Source: Physcomitrium patens
Taxonomy: Eukaryota > Streptophyta > Bryopsida > Funariales > Funariaceae
NCBI RefSeq assembly: GCF_000002425.4
Contig: NC_037255.1
Location: 10,746,622-10,810,621, forward strand
DNA length: 64,000 nucleotides
Reading direction: 5' to 3'
Shown: positions 1-12,566 of the stretch, piece by piece
How positions within the stretch are numbered: the stretch's first letter is position 1
Layout of the letters: every line of letters starts with the position of its first letter
The notes under the pieces: generated by a model
What the model saw: the letters and a program-made list of their open reading frames with translations, nothing else
What the model was told of the DNA's origin: nothing
Database searches by the model: none
Position numbers and translations under genes: made by a program

Positions 1-1283
1 GCAAGAAAGAATACCTTTCTACTTTGATACCATGAAAGAAAAAAATATGTATTATAAAATAATAAGTAAATTAAGATTAAAATAATACAAAAAAACAAAA
101 AAGCACAAAATAGGATGGTATAACTTATACAGTGCAATTGTGACACTTGCAGGTATAAGTACATTGGAAATCATATTGGATGTTGAGTATTCAGCCATGA
201 TTCCAAGTTCTAACTACAAGAATTATCTAGGCAAATGATACATAGGATGAATGTCATAAAAATTGCATCAATAGAAACAAACTCCAAAGATATACCAAAG
301 GTTTTGTTATATCCCACATTTAACAGCAACAATTACCAAGGAACAACTATACAAAGTTGAGAAAATAGTTAAAGGAAGAATAGTGAAACTGAGGTTGGGA
401 TTGTAGGATCAGATTGAGCTTGCATCAATTGTGAGTCCACTATGTGTGTGTATGTAAGTAGATTAATTACATTAACAATAACGATGGAAATAATCAGTTT
501 GAAAATTATGTTGCTCCTTCTTTAAACCCATACATAGATATAAATTCAATTAAAATATTTTACAACAAGAAATAATTAAAATAAAAAATTTAAGATATAT
601 GAGCCCAAACTATAAATTTCTTATTCATAAAAAAATTAAAAAGCTAAAAATACATTAAAAAAAACCATTTTAAGGTGAAAAAAAATATATAAAATAAATA
701 GAAATAATATCAAAAGAAAAAATTATAAGAAGTATATATTAGACTTAGTGCAAAGTCTAATAATATTAATATCCTCATCTTCAAAAAGGCAACAATAAAA
801 TATTTGGTAATTAGTATCCTATTATTTTATTTTATTTAATTTATAAAAAAAATCAAAAAATATATATTCATAAATCTATTCTATCTCATTAAATGTAATA
901 GACTTTAATCGAAAATATATTTCTTCAATTATGATATATCTTAGATAATGTATTACTTGTGCATAAAAACATATTTTAGATCTAAACTTTAAAACAAAAA
1001 CACATCATTTTAAATTGTGGTTTTATAAAAGCATATGATTACATTAATTAAAACTTTATTTTTTATGCAATGGATATTTTTGGATTTTTCTATTTTTTTA
1101 AATCACCTCTTTTAGAAATAAAAATTAAAATTAGTATTAATAGATTTTTGTCACTATTAATTTCTATCCAAAGAGTGATTAAACAAAGATATCCTTTGAC
1201 ATCCTATTTCTTTTCTTTAGTAGGAGAAATCTTAATTTTGAAGCATAAATAAACCTTTTAATAAAGAAACATTAAAAGTCTCT

Positions 1284-1287
<4 letters not shown>

Positions 1288-1321
<34 letters not shown>

Positions 1322-1328
1322 TATATAA
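1288..1328. repeat. (TA)n microsatellite
   Basis: About 40 bases of alternating T and A with a single C interruption. Such tracts recur throughout the AT-rich gaps of this window. Confidence 0.9.
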
Positions 1329-2935
1329 TTTATCATTGATCAATATACTAATGACTACAATTCATTTAGAAGGCTTAGATTCAAATGTGGATATTACCAT
1401 CAACTTAATAAACTCTTTTATTCAAACATTAAGATTCAACATTAATTAGATAAAATCCTCAATGTCGTGGTACTTACAAATTCTTAAATTTTTAACTATT
1501 AAAAAGTATAACTCGAATTAAAAAAAAAAAATCAAAAAAAAACTAAATTCCTTGTACAGTAATCTATTTAGTTGACATGTAGGATCTTTTATGGTAAACA
1601 ACTTTCTTAAAAGAAAGATCTTAAAAAAACCAAAAATTTAGTTTGTAATAATATTAAATATAATAAGATACATCTTAATTATGAACTTTGTAATTTTATC
1701 TTTTAAAATATATTTTATTATTATTTTAAAAAGATCAAATAATAAGATCCATGAAAAGTCCAGCCAAAAAAATTTTAGATACAAAAAAATTCTAATTCTT
1801 ATATTGGCATACTTTAGAAAATATCATTTAAAGACTTTAAATGTAAACCACTTGACAACAACCACTCCATCTTTGACTTTTTACTTTGGAATAAGTCTAA
1901 TTCAAATTTAATCTTTATAAGAATCTCAAAAATATATTAATTATATTTTTCAATAAAAATAAATATAATAAATCAAGGACTTATGGAAAAAATAAAAAAT
2001 AATTATTAGAATAATAGAAATAATATAATAATTATTTTTTTATTATTAAAATTATTTTCTTTTAAAGACATGTATAGAATGTTTTAGATTTTTAAATTTT
2101 TAGATGATAAATTAATGAATTACTTTCAAAGCCCAACTCTAATTCAAGACATAGATTAAATAGAACTATATAACAATGACAATTAAACATGGCCTAACTA
2201 TTTTTTTCAGATTTTCATAGACAATATTTAAAATTTGACACAAATAACTATTTTTGGAATATTTATTTTTTTCAAAGCAAACATGGTGCCAAATAAATAA
2301 ATAAAATAAAAATATAAGATTTTTTTGAAGCAACAACTCTTTGTTATTTCAATCCAAATTACAAAATGGCATGGAATTTTTTAACCAACTTTTGTTATAA
2401 AGTAGACCAAACTATATGACAAAACTTGAGCAAAAATAGAACTAACTTTAATTTGGCTTATTTGGCAAAAAAACATTGTAGTAAATGCATGGGAAAAAAA
2501 ATTAGGTAATAGAATCAATGATGCATGCTTTCTTTGTATTCTAAAAATTCTAAAAATGTTTGTTAACAAATTTTAGAAATGTCTAGCAATAAAACTAATA
2601 TGAAATTAGATTACAATCCTTTTACACTATCTTATAAAAATTGATCTAAAATAAGTATCTAAAAAACTCTTAATTTACAACAAACAATCTTTAACAACAC
2701 TCTCAATTACTTCAATGATATGAAAACACTATAGTCAATAGTTATTGAATCTTGTTTTTGGACCATTTGAAAACATCATAATAATAAAATATTTTCATAA
2801 CTTACATGGATAGAAGGCAAAGTACACGAGGTACTTTGGTTTAAATTGATAGATTATTGTCTAGTTTGTTGGAAAAAAAGAGACAAGAAATGAAAAGATT
2901 CTTCAAAATAAACTAAAATTACTATAAAAAAAATT

Positions 2936-2957
2936 AAAAAAAAAAAAAAAAAAAAAA
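2936..2957. repeat. poly-A tract
   Basis: An uninterrupted run of about 22 A. It faces a poly-T run 400 bp further on, so the two form a loose inverted pair, but the DNA between them shows no transposon features that I can recognise. Confidence 0.85.
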
Positions 2958-3358
2958 CTTAGATCAAGGATAATAAGTTAGTTAGCTTAACTCAGGATTT
3001 TTTCATATAACGTTGAAATATCTTAAATTGTGTCTTGTCCTTGAACCAACCTATAGACCTTGTCAAAAGCCGCCCTTGCACTAATCCAAAAACAACTATT
3101 CTTCTTGTAGAAAGATTCCAAGTCCATTCCAAATCCACCAATGATTGGCAAACTTTACAAGGATGAAGTTGGTGGTTTAGTGTGATGGAGGAGGTGGTTT
3201 AATATGTTTTTATGGACTGTTTACGCCAATTCATTGTGTTGATTTAAGGGCTCAAAGCATAAAACCCGTTTGAAATTTTATTACAATTCAACCACTATGG
3301 CTTTTGTAATTTTTTCTTCTTGAGCACATCGAAACCTTACTTCTCCACCAAAATGTTC

Positions 3359-3384
3359 TTTTTTTTTTTTTTTTTTTTTTTTTT
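3359..3384. repeat. poly-T tract
   Basis: An uninterrupted run of about 26 T. It could be the reverse-strand tail of a retroposed sequence, but no matching body was identified. Confidence 0.85.
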
Positions 3385-3399
3385 CAAAACATCAATGTT

Positions 3400-4966
3400 A
3401 ATCAGCAAATGTTCAATGCGTCAGTATTAATCAGCAAAATGGTGAATCCCCTTGTGTTTCAAAAAACACAAATAAACAAACCCTAACTACAGTGACTGCA
3501 GGTGACAGAGCTCTGTGATGCCCCCACTTGAAACACAATTTCACAATCACCGAGGAGAAGCTGACAATCGTTCATAGATGCATAGGAGAATCATGTGTTT
3601 CAGAATCATCATTTGAAACAGTTGTCCTGCGTTGATTTCAAAGGCTAAAGTTAGTATGCATGGCGTTGAGCTTGAAGCATCAGACCCTTATAGCAAACGT
3701 TTTTTTGTTAAAGATACAACATGTAGGACCAATGCATTCACTTAGGAAGAAGCCTTCATTCTATTAATAAAACTAGCTGTTTAGAACGGTTGACTGCATA
3801 ATGCTAACAGAACTCGCTTCCCCTGCATTAAAATATGCAAAAACAAATTCAGAATAGCACGTTCATGTCAGTGATTCCATGAACTAGGAACAATCTGCAG
3901 ACAAATCTCTTGGCACTGCACATGAATCGCAGCAGCTTTACATCCCCCGCTCGTATTGATTGCAGGTATTGAGTACTCGTCGTTGAAGTTCCAGCACCAT
4001 TTCACAGTCTCCGAGATGCAGCTGTTGCTTTCTTTACTGTTGCTTAAACTAGCTTGCCATCGCAAATCAGGTAAAGCACATATTATTTGCATATGAATAT
4101 TTTTTGCATTTGAAAACTCCTCCCGCCATTGGCAGGAATGGGTATCATTCCCAATGGTTCCATGTACGAGAAACGTGTTACAGGGTTCAGGCTTGACCAG
4201 GAATTGCTTTCTCCGGATTGGGTTCTATGTTTGCAGTTGCGTGATTAAACCACCAGTAATGCTTCCGTGAAGACTTCCAAATGAAGGTAAAGGTTGAGCT
4301 TCACTGTTCAGATCTGGACGAAACGTCTGATCGTGTAGAATAAACGCTACAGAAGCTCACAATTTTTTAGTAGAATAACGCAACTTTCAACCGGAAGCGT
4401 CGAGATATGGTAAAGCAAACTTCATTTTTGTATTGATAATAAGAATTCAGTCACAGTAGAAACTGAAGCTACATAGTGTTATAACCTAGGCAAATAGTTC
4501 TTGCTATGAACTACATGGCAGGAATCCAAATGGTTCGTCCTCAGAATGTTTCTGGAACCGTCATATCCGTTACTTGGGAAAGTGAATAGAAAAACCAATT
4601 ATTAAGAATTACAGCGTTGCTGCCTCGAATAATGGTCTAACCTACCGATCAAATCTAGCTTATGTCGATCGATAAATTCTCTGTACAAATGGTTGGTGTC
4701 AGGCTGGTCCAGGCTGGTGCAGGCCATGATCATGGGATGAAGAGCTTTTAACACCTCTGAAGACCCTCAAGAGTCTCCGGGTGCGTTAGGAAAAGCTTTC
4801 GCGTTGTACACTTGTGATGAAATATCATATTGCTGATGGGTCTTCGTCTATGCTATCAATAACATAATTGTAGACGATTGTAAGAATCGGCAAGTGTAAC
4901 CAGCAGCGGATGGTTGAAAAACCGTCCTGAAAAAATGATTTGAAAGAGGTGTGTTGATGATCCGGT
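3400..4966 (-). other. 3' flank of the SPISVLD gene, no coding assigned
   Basis: Balanced base composition with several small minus-strand frames, including one of 74 codons at 3868-4092 and one of 63 codons at 4825-5016. Neither resembles a family I know and neither joins the upstream exons in phase with clear splice sites. The simplest reading is the 3' untranslated and flanking sequence of the gene ending at 4967; a further coding exon cannot be excluded. Confidence 0.4.
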
Positions 4967-7137
4967 TCAGTGTAGGGGAAGGCAGCCAATCGAAACTTTG
5001 GTATTCCGTCTGACATTTTGAGCTTCCATAACTCTTCTCGCTGTTTTATCAGCGCGCCTGACTTCCACGGTTGCTTTTTCCCCCTCTGCTTTCCTGCGTC
5101 CCATCGCCAAGTCGTTCTGCGTCGTCATCAAACCCGAACGATTCACGTCCATTTTGAACTGCAGCAGTGGAATTGAACAACATGATCATGAAAAATTCTT
5201 GGGAAAAACAGAACAGATATAAGCAAATTGTGGTTCTTGCTGTTGATTACTTGCTTTTTTAATGTTTACTCTTTGTGTGTCATTTTAATGTGGAAGAAAA
5301 CCTTGTTCTTATAATTAACATTTAAATAAAAATATAGAGGTGATTCGCTAACCTCAGATTGTTTCATCACAGACGAGGGTTTGGCTCGTTCATGGACTTC
5401 CAAGGAATTGACTCCTTTCTCCTCATGGTATCTGTTTATCGTTCAAGGAAACATTCGGGCAAATACGTTAGAATAACCAAACTCAAATTTTAAACTCTGA
5501 ACACACATCTCATCAACCAACCTCAAAGTGTACTAGTAGAGCTTGAAGGTCGAAGCGTCGTATGCGGCAATCGTTCATTTCCACAGTTAGATAACCCCAA
5601 AACGGAAATCAATAATCGAATTAAAAAAAGAGCAAGATTTACCGACCTGTCGGCTGGCCTGAAGTATTTCGCTTCCTCTCTGTGGTTTCGAGCTGTGCTG
5701 TACGCCTTGAGTTTTGGAACCGGCTCAAATACCTCTGCCTGTAAGGACCTCCTCAACGGCCTTTGAAGTCCACCTCGATCTAAAGATCACAACCATCAGA
5801 TAAAGAGTATCAGCGAGTCGATCAGAATGGCTGCCACGGTGAGTAGACCATCATTCCTTGAAAAATTTGACATCCGGATCGTTTTAATCATCAATCACAA
5901 CGCAACATTAACGGAACAGAACGCGTAACGAAAGCTCAGTACACATATGAAATCGTACCACGAAAGATTTTCTTTTGCGTTTGAGTGTCATGTAACAACA
6001 CGCCCTTCAACTCGCCACTTGCAGAGCGTTCGAGAGAGCGCACGACTCGTTTAAAATCCATGGACCGGGTTCGGCGTGATTTCCTGCTCACAGTTTGCGG
6101 AGGTGGGGGAGGATTCGATATGTCAGAGTTGGGATTGGAGACTTTCACAGCCTCGTGTTGGGTCTCAAGGTCAGAATGGTTGGCAGACGAGTCCCGTGTG
6201 CTCATGCCTGCCGCATTCCCCGCTGCCAACATCTGCTGCCATTCAGAAGTTAAGCTGAACTCTCTTCGGAGGGCTTTACATTCTTGTGCATTGAAATTCT
6301 CATGGTGATCGTCCGTGTACTGAAATGCAGGCGGAGATTTAGAGCTACGATCTGCGAAAGATACCCCTAAGCATTAGATACTAGCCAGTAAAATGCGCAT
6401 AGAAATTCGACGAAGTGGGCACATGACGCAAGAAATCAAGAAAATATGACAAAGCTCACAAGGTTGTAAAGAATTCGGGGAGTGTGTACATTGTGCATTC
6501 TTAAATGCGAGCATAAGGAAACTCCCCCCGTTGTAGTGTTCGGCATCGATCCTTGAAAGGTCTACAGAGTTTCTATTAGCTGAGCATTTGGGAGGAGAGA
6601 TGGTCCTTGACTGCCATAGCACCATGTAGAAAACCCTACTATCAGTATCTCACTCGTGGTGACAACCTAGCAACCAAGAAAACTCAAAAAAAAAACATTT
6701 AATATTTTTTTTTGAATCCATTACGAAATCCAGGGAATTTGAGCTGGAATGCTTACTCTGGGTTGAGCAGGTTTGGTAGTATTGTAATTCGATGTTTGAA
6801 ACCGAGATGTGCAGCTGAGATGGTCCGACCCAGAGGGAGAAGAATGGAACGATTCAAAGGAGGATGGAGGGCTTTCATCATCAGGATCGTCCAGCACGGA
6901 AATGGGACTAGTCTGCTCCAGCCACGCCTTGACTGTTTCTCGCGACCGATACATGCGCTCGGATGTAACAGATGGAACTGCACAACCACTCGACTGGATC
7001 GATTTGCCGGATTCTTGTTCTTCGTGCCACCGAACATACTTGCCTAGCGATCGGTTGGCATGGTTGGAGGCGCGGTTATGGGGCTTGTCTGGGAGTTGCT
7101 TCCCCAAGCATTGCGTCGCTCTTGAACCGATGGACAT
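4967..7137 (-). CDS. unknown plant protein with SPISVLD motif, six exons
   Basis: Six minus-strand exons join in frame: 7137-6757, 6610-6460 (or ending at 6523), 6351-5959, 5779-5647, 5431-5353 and 5158-4967, giving about 442 (or 421) residues. All junctions are AG/GT and all phases agree, which is the main evidence that the gene is real. Exon 1 carries TSPISVLDDPDDESPPSSFE. The SPxSVLD motif followed by an acidic/serine stretch is typical of plant TRM (TON1-recruiting) and DUF4378 proteins that act on cortical microtubules. The usual C-terminal DUF4378 domain is not recognisable here. Exon 3 has a proline run and a basic patch, and exon 6 is rich in charged residues. The ATG at 7137 is the first in frame after an upstream stop; an extra 5' exon remains possible. 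Function is unknown; a TRM-like role is only a guess from the motif. Confidence 0.5.
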
Positions 7138-7910
7138 CTCCGCAAGAATTTCGGAAAACTCTACACTACCCTGAGAACGCTTCTCCTTAGCAATGAACCT
7201 CACTAATAAATCCTGGTGTCCCGATGAGCCACAGTATTGGCCGCAACGAGGAGCTTGAAATTCAATCCGAACGGAACGTACACCGACGATGATAAATAAT
7301 ACTTCGTATTCCAACCTAACGCTTGAGACTTACTACGGCGGCTGTATCTGACGACCCGAAACTATTTCAGAATGTCCCCACACTACGATGCCAATACCCA
7401 CATTAATTTCAGCGACAACAACTAACTCAGCGCTCCAAATACTCGTGAACTGAGCCAAACAATCAACCTGCGAAGCCGTCCGCAACCACAAACGTTGCAA
7501 GACGAGTCATAAATCACCACAAACTCTCTCACTCCGCCACCCGAGCCACCCACCCACAGGAGACCAACACCCCAGAAATGGAATCTTCAAAACAAATAAT
7601 CGAAATGCGCACCCAACTCCCACAAACGGAGCCTAACCCACAATGCGCACAAGCAGACCCTCTGACACTACCCCGCCTAAACCTCAAAACTGACTGAACC
7701 GCCACTTGCAGACAGACAATCCCAACACGCCCAGGGTATTCTACCTCTCACCAACTCATTCTGCGCGTATCAAACTCTCACCCCACGTCCCTACTCTGCA
7801 CGCCACTTCTTCTGATCTTCAACTGGCTTCCGAACACGACCAACTGTCAATCACCCTCTCACTGCAAACTACCTGATAGACCCACGTACACGTCCCTTTA
7901 TACCGAGGCG
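7138..7910 (-). other. upstream region of the SPISVLD gene
   Basis: The frame of exon 1 stays open upstream to about 7.32 kb and then meets stops with no ATG, so this part is probably 5' leader. From 7.35 to 7.9 kb the plus strand is rich in C and A, which reads as a CT/GT-rich leader on the minus strand. No coding was recognised. Confidence 0.35.
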
Positions 7911-8448
7911 CAGGTTTTGGCAAAAACCGACGACTGTATAATAAGGCTCTACTTCCATGAACTTGCCACCACACCACAATACCAACACATATTTTTTTCC
8001 CCGACTCCGAGTCCGGAGTGTCTGCGAGGCGGCACTAAACTAAGCACAAAAGCTCGATGCAAGGACACCTGGTGGTCAAATTGCTGTGTGGTGACGCCAT
8101 GAAGGCCGCGTTTGGGGCCCACTTCGCTTCCGAGCTGGTTGGCTGGCTTCATGGCACAAGAAAGTGGGCGCTTGTAGGATTGGATTACGAAGATGAAGGC
8201 ACCCAGCAAGTGGACGACGCGATGAAGAAGGTGATTCATGTGCAAAACTGTGTGTTCGTCGCCTTCGGGAATCCAATTCCTTTGGCCTGACCGCGTGCCA
8301 GGTGGCGAATGGAGAAAACGCGCTGAGCTGGACATAGGGATGAATATCTCGGGGCCGGGTCCACGCTGGACCAAGACCAGGCAGGTCTCGGATGCCCATG
8401 TGTGCTGGGGTGAGGCCCCGTTTCTGGTAAGTATCAGGTACCGCACCA

Positions 8449-8465
8449 CCCCCCCCCCCCCCCCC
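8449..8465. repeat. poly-C tract (C17)
   Basis: A run of 17 C, unusual in this AT-rich sequence. Confidence 0.9.
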
Positions 8466-8586
8466 TCGTGCTGTGCTGTGCTGCGGAATGGATTTTTATG
8501 TGGCGTGTCGGATGAAAGGGGTCGTTTCATCCATATGGGTTTTATCTCTTTGGTATTGATTTGAATGATTACATACAGGCACTGAA

Positions 8587-8587
<1 letters not shown>

Positions 8588-8627
<40 letters not shown>

Positions 8628-8643
8628 CATATATGTGTGTGTG
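8588..8643. repeat. compound (CT)n(TA)n(GT)n microsatellite
   Basis: About 23 bases of CT repeat run directly into a TA repeat and then into a short GT repeat. Confidence 0.9.
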
Positions 8644-8859
8644 GCTGGAACTGACACACAGGTTTTGCAGTGAGTGTTTGGCATTCCACTCGACATGGAG
8701 ATGCCACATCTTTCAGTGATGCAAGGACTTGTATTCAGAATCAACTCAGTGTGCCAAAAGACTGCAGAGATTAGGTGAAAGGAGAAAAGAAAAAAATCAT
8801 CAATGATTGATCCATCTTCTGGTTGTTTATCTTCATGAACCCACATTATGATAATTAAT

Positions 8860-8883
8860 GATAATAATAATAATAATAATAAT
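8860..8883. repeat. (AAT)n microsatellite
   Basis: Eight AAT units. Similar tracts occur at 28.83, 30.62 and 30.99 kb. Confidence 0.85.
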
Positions 8884-9585
8884 GTATGTGCATTAATTGG
8901 GCAGCGGGCAGCAAGTCCAAACGTGTCGCATGGGAAGCCTGTGCAGAAGGGTGGGTAGAGAGCAGAGCACACTGACTGCCAAAGCTTTTTCCTTCCTTTA
9001 TCTGAAGAAGATATGATATGATAGGGTTTTAGTTCCTGTGCTTACATGAGTGACTACATTCTGAGCCAGAGACTGTGAGGAAGTTACGTTCAGATCCATT
9101 CACTCTAGAGCAGAGCAGACCAGCCTTCTGGCAACTACAGCAGCAATTCCTTCCACAGGATGATGAACTAATAAACTGGATCAGCCTGACCCACCCCAAC
9201 AACAGACACGGACGTTGAGGGCAGAGGCCGAGAGGTGGGGTGGGTTATGACTACTCAGGCCCATGCGATATGGTAAACAAACTCTTCTGGGGGAAGAAGG
9301 AGAGTATAGACAAAGTAGGGTTTTGTCACGTTGTGAGCACTCTTCGTTTCCATATTTGTCCCCTCTCTCTCATTGGGGTTCTCTGCAAAGGGGCATTATA
9401 TACCCAACCAAGCCTGTGAGTAGTGGCCCATGTGTGGCTGACCTGGAGTAAGGGGATGCGACAAATCAGGTCAGTGCCTGTACTGCTTGCTGCTGCTGGG
9501 TACTCCTCATTGTAGTAGAACCCACAGCTCCATAGCCAACAACAACAACCATCACCACAGAGCCAGCAGCAGCAAGCAGCAGTGG

Positions 9586-9590
<5 letters not shown>

Positions 9591-9616
<26 letters not shown>
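9591..9616. repeat. (GA)n microsatellite
   Basis: About 13 GA units. GA/CT tracts are common in plant leaders and promoters, but no adjacent gene was recognised. Confidence 0.85.
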
Positions 9617-9621
<5 letters not shown>

Positions 9622-10545
9622 GGAATGCTGCCTGCCATTGAACCTGGCTACTATTATTGCACTGCTCTGATGCCTACTTGGGGGCTGAGCTGTGTCCAGT
9701 TTGTGCTCAACACAGGAGCAAAAGTCCTCAGCAAGCAAGTTGAGGAAGGGCACCATAGCAAGTTTTAGGGTATGGAATTCAGTCTCTCACACATGTTTGT
9801 GTGTGTCTGTGTGTGTGTGTGTGGACTACATGAAACCCTGCAGAGTGCTTCACCCCCCGCAGCATGATTTTCAGGGGAGGGGGTGGATTCCATTTGCTTT
9901 GCTTAAGGGCAGGGAGTTATATCATGTCATCTTGGGGGAACATCGGACATGCTTCACAAAGAAAGGAAACAGTTATATACATGTATATATAGAAGTAAAT
10001 GGAAATGAGGAAGGATAAATGTAATTCTGGGTAAAAGGCAAGTTGCAAGACAAGGTGTCAATAGAGCAGGAGGGTGTTGTTGAATGCACAGGGTTTGATT
10101 CGAGAATACATTCCTGTCTTGCTGGCATCAATGCTTTGGTCAATAGATAAAAATTGAATTGATTGACATAATTTATTCTATTCAGTCCTCAATGTTGTTT
10201 GTAATGAATGATAGTACTGTTTACTATACTAAAAATACAGAACTAATGTTGTGCAAAGTAACACCTTATTCTTTCAAAACCATGTCTTTGTCATCGAATT
10301 AATTCTTATTTACATTTTTGTTGACATCTTAAATATATCTTCAAAAAAGACAAATATTGAAGATATATTGATGGTTCGGTGTTCAACTTTAAAATATCTG
10401 AAACCTTCCACAAGTTTGGTGAAGGTAGATGAAGGTAAAAAAATGGTTAGAAGGCAGGATTTACCAGCAATTAGAAGTATGGCAAAGACTAAGATTAACA
10501 AAAATAGGGATTACATACCCAACTGAAATGTTTGGCTAAGCTGTA

Positions 10546-10668
10546 ACTTTTGTATTTTTGTACTTTTGTATTTTTTTATTTTTTATTTTTTTGTGTGTAA
10601 TTAAGAGAGTTCTACAAAACAAAAAACAAAAAAACAAAAAAATACAAAAATACAGAAACACAAAAAAG
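10546..10668. repeat. imperfect A/T-rich inverted repeat
   Basis: A T-rich arm built of TTTTGTA-like units (10546-10597) is followed, after about 20 bases, by an A-rich arm of ACAAAAA and ATACAAAAA units (10618-10668) that is roughly its reverse complement. It could fold into a long imperfect hairpin. Low complexity makes chance or slippage as likely as a MITE. Confidence 0.4.
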
Positions 10669-11117
10669 ACAAATCATATATCATTATGAAGATATTTTGT
10701 GCATCAAACTGTATGTATTATGGATGTCCCACATCTTTGGCATCTTTGTAATTTAATAGTATGCACCTGTTGTTGCTGTAAGCTACAAAAGAGTTGTATC
10801 CAATTGCAAAGTAGTTCATTATTATGTTTATGTTATTATGGATTTTTGGAATCTTTGGAGGACAACCTGAAGCACAAGATGTGCATGGGGACATATTCCT
10901 CTGAAAACACTTGTACTCAAATGCAGAGGAGGATTTGATGGTTTATTGAATCCATTGATATTTTTGTGGAGACATTAGTGTTTAAAGAGTACTTTAATAT
11001 AATTTTTAAGAATTGTTTTACTGTTTTTGAATAAATATTATTTCATAAAACACACCACAATATATATTTTTTAATGCATATTTTGAAATTTTGAGGGTTT
11101 TAGTTGAATGTTTAAAT

Positions 11118-11147
11118 GAAATAATATAAGAGCACTAAGGTGAAACA
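11118..11147 (+). repeat. 30-bp direct repeat, copy 1
   Basis: A 30-base segment ending in TGAAACA recurs 301 bp downstream (11419-11448) with three mismatches. Both copies carry the core AATAAGAGCAC or its close variant. The last five bases of copy 1 lie in the left arm of the palindrome at 11143-11168. Confidence 0.6.
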
Positions 11148-11168
11148 CATCAGAATTCTGATGTGTTT
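11143..11168. repeat. 26-bp perfect palindrome
   Basis: The 13-base arm AAACACATCAGAA is followed immediately by its exact reverse complement, with an EcoRI-like GAATTC at the centre. There is no spacer, so it would form a cruciform rather than a loop. It does not flank a recognisable gene. Confidence 0.85.
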
Positions 11169-11418
11169 GAGTTGAAATGTCATAAATGAAGAATTCAATA
11201 GTTTCTGAAACAAACATATGTATTTTTAAGTCATGAATATAGTATTGAATTTATTTGAAATAAGTTCAATTAAAGGTAAAAAAGTATAAGTCACTGAAAA
11301 TATTAATGGAAAAGCTCTTAAACATTTAGAATTCATTTTTTTTTTTTTTTTTTCAATAGATCTATGAAAGATTATAACAGATACAAACAAGCTTTCATAA
11401 AGAAAAATAAAATAAAAC

Positions 11419-11448
11419 GAAATAAAATAAGAGCACCAAGATGAAACA
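11419..11448 (+). repeat. 30-bp direct repeat, copy 2
   Basis: Second copy of the repeat at 11118-11147. This copy lacks the palindromic extension. Confidence 0.6.
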
Positions 11449-11713
11449 AAGTTCAAGGTGACAGAAAATATATTTTAAACTATGATGATAATAAGCATTT
11501 TAACGTGTCCAATTGTGTGTGACAGATTGATCATGCATTTTTAAAAAAATTGTGTTTGAATTTATATCAAGGATCATTTCTATACATTGACCAATGTCAA
11601 AGAAACTTGTGTAGCATAAAAAAGATGGAGATAACTCAAATTATACCTCAGAGGCAATAGTATTGAGACACACACATTTTATGATGCAAATTGGATGAAC
11701 CATTAAAGAATTG

Positions 11714-11761
<48 letters not shown>
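11714..11761. repeat. (TA)n(GA)n compound microsatellite
   Basis: About 24 bases of TA repeat pass directly into about 24 bases of AG repeat. Confidence 0.9.
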
Positions 11762-12523
11762 AATAAAAGCTATTCTGTAGAAATACAAGAAAAAATCTGT
11801 AGTTACATGTTTTTATCATGGAAGTGGAAAATATGGTTATAAGCTCATATTGTACAGACTGTATGTGATTTAGAAAACTCAAGGAAGACATTTAACTTAT
11901 GCAAGCAAACCCAATATCAATTGTACGTGACAACCGAAAATATGTTGTATATTTAAAAATATCCAAATATTATACTTGAAATAAAATATAACCACATGTT
12001 GATAAACTCCGTTATAACAATAAAAAAAATAATTCAAATAATTTAAAGTTATATTATTTATGATTTTTATAGATATTTTAGATATTGTGGAAAAAAATAA
12101 TGAAACAGTTGTTGTGTACCAAGTTTAAGATAAAATAGAAATTCCTTGGGTGACACAAACTGTTTTTAAAATGGCATTTTTTTCTTCTTCACTGATTTAG
12201 TTAATTAAATTTCTATCGTTTTTTTTGTTCTGAGTGTCACAAAAACAACAATATTAGAATTTCAAAACTCGAATTTCTTTAAGCTTTGAGATAAGTAGGA
12301 TTCTGAGTAGACATTTAGTGGAGTAGCATAGAAAGTTGTTAACTTTTAATTTTTTAAAAAAAAATTCTCTAACTGATTCTTGTAAGAGAAAGATTTAATT
12401 TTTTATTGACATATTTTTACGTATTATAATATTCTAGTCAAAAGAACAAAAAAGATTAAAAAATAATTAATCATCCTTCAAATTTATACAATCACTTTAT
12501 AGTAAATAATTTTATTTTCATAA

Positions 12524-12528
<5 letters not shown>

Positions 12529-12566
<38 letters not shown>
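12529..12566. repeat. (TA)n microsatellite
   Basis: About 38 bases of nearly pure TA repeat. Confidence 0.9.

Larger units (their letters stand above)
1..3400. other. AT-rich intergenic region, no gene seen
   Basis: The stretch is strongly AT-rich on both strands, with short homopolymer runs and only small chance reading frames that resemble no family I know. It holds a (TA)n microsatellite near 1.3 kb, a poly-A run at 2936-2957 and a poly-T run at 3359-3384. From about 3.4 kb the base composition becomes more balanced, which suggests the 3' flank of the minus-strand gene that follows. No RNA gene was recognised. Confidence 0.6.
7910..9790. other. GC-richer non-coding stretch with microsatellites
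   Basis: Base composition is more balanced than in the surrounding gaps and long frames are open on both strands (for example 193 codons on minus at 7949-8530), but they overlap each other, lack recognisable domains and have no consistent exon structure. The segment contains a C17 run, (CT)n(TA)n(GT)n, (AAT)n and (GA)n tracts. It may hold an untranslated transcript or a promoter, but nothing in the sequence decides this. Confidence 0.35.

Noticed and set aside
2936-3384. Poly-A and poly-T pair as ends of a mobile element
   Set aside because: No target duplication, internal promoter or coding was seen between them; homopolymer runs are frequent in this DNA.
7949-8530. 193-codon minus-strand frame
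   Set aside because: It translates through the C17 run as polyglycine, overlaps equally open plus-strand frames and resembles no family.
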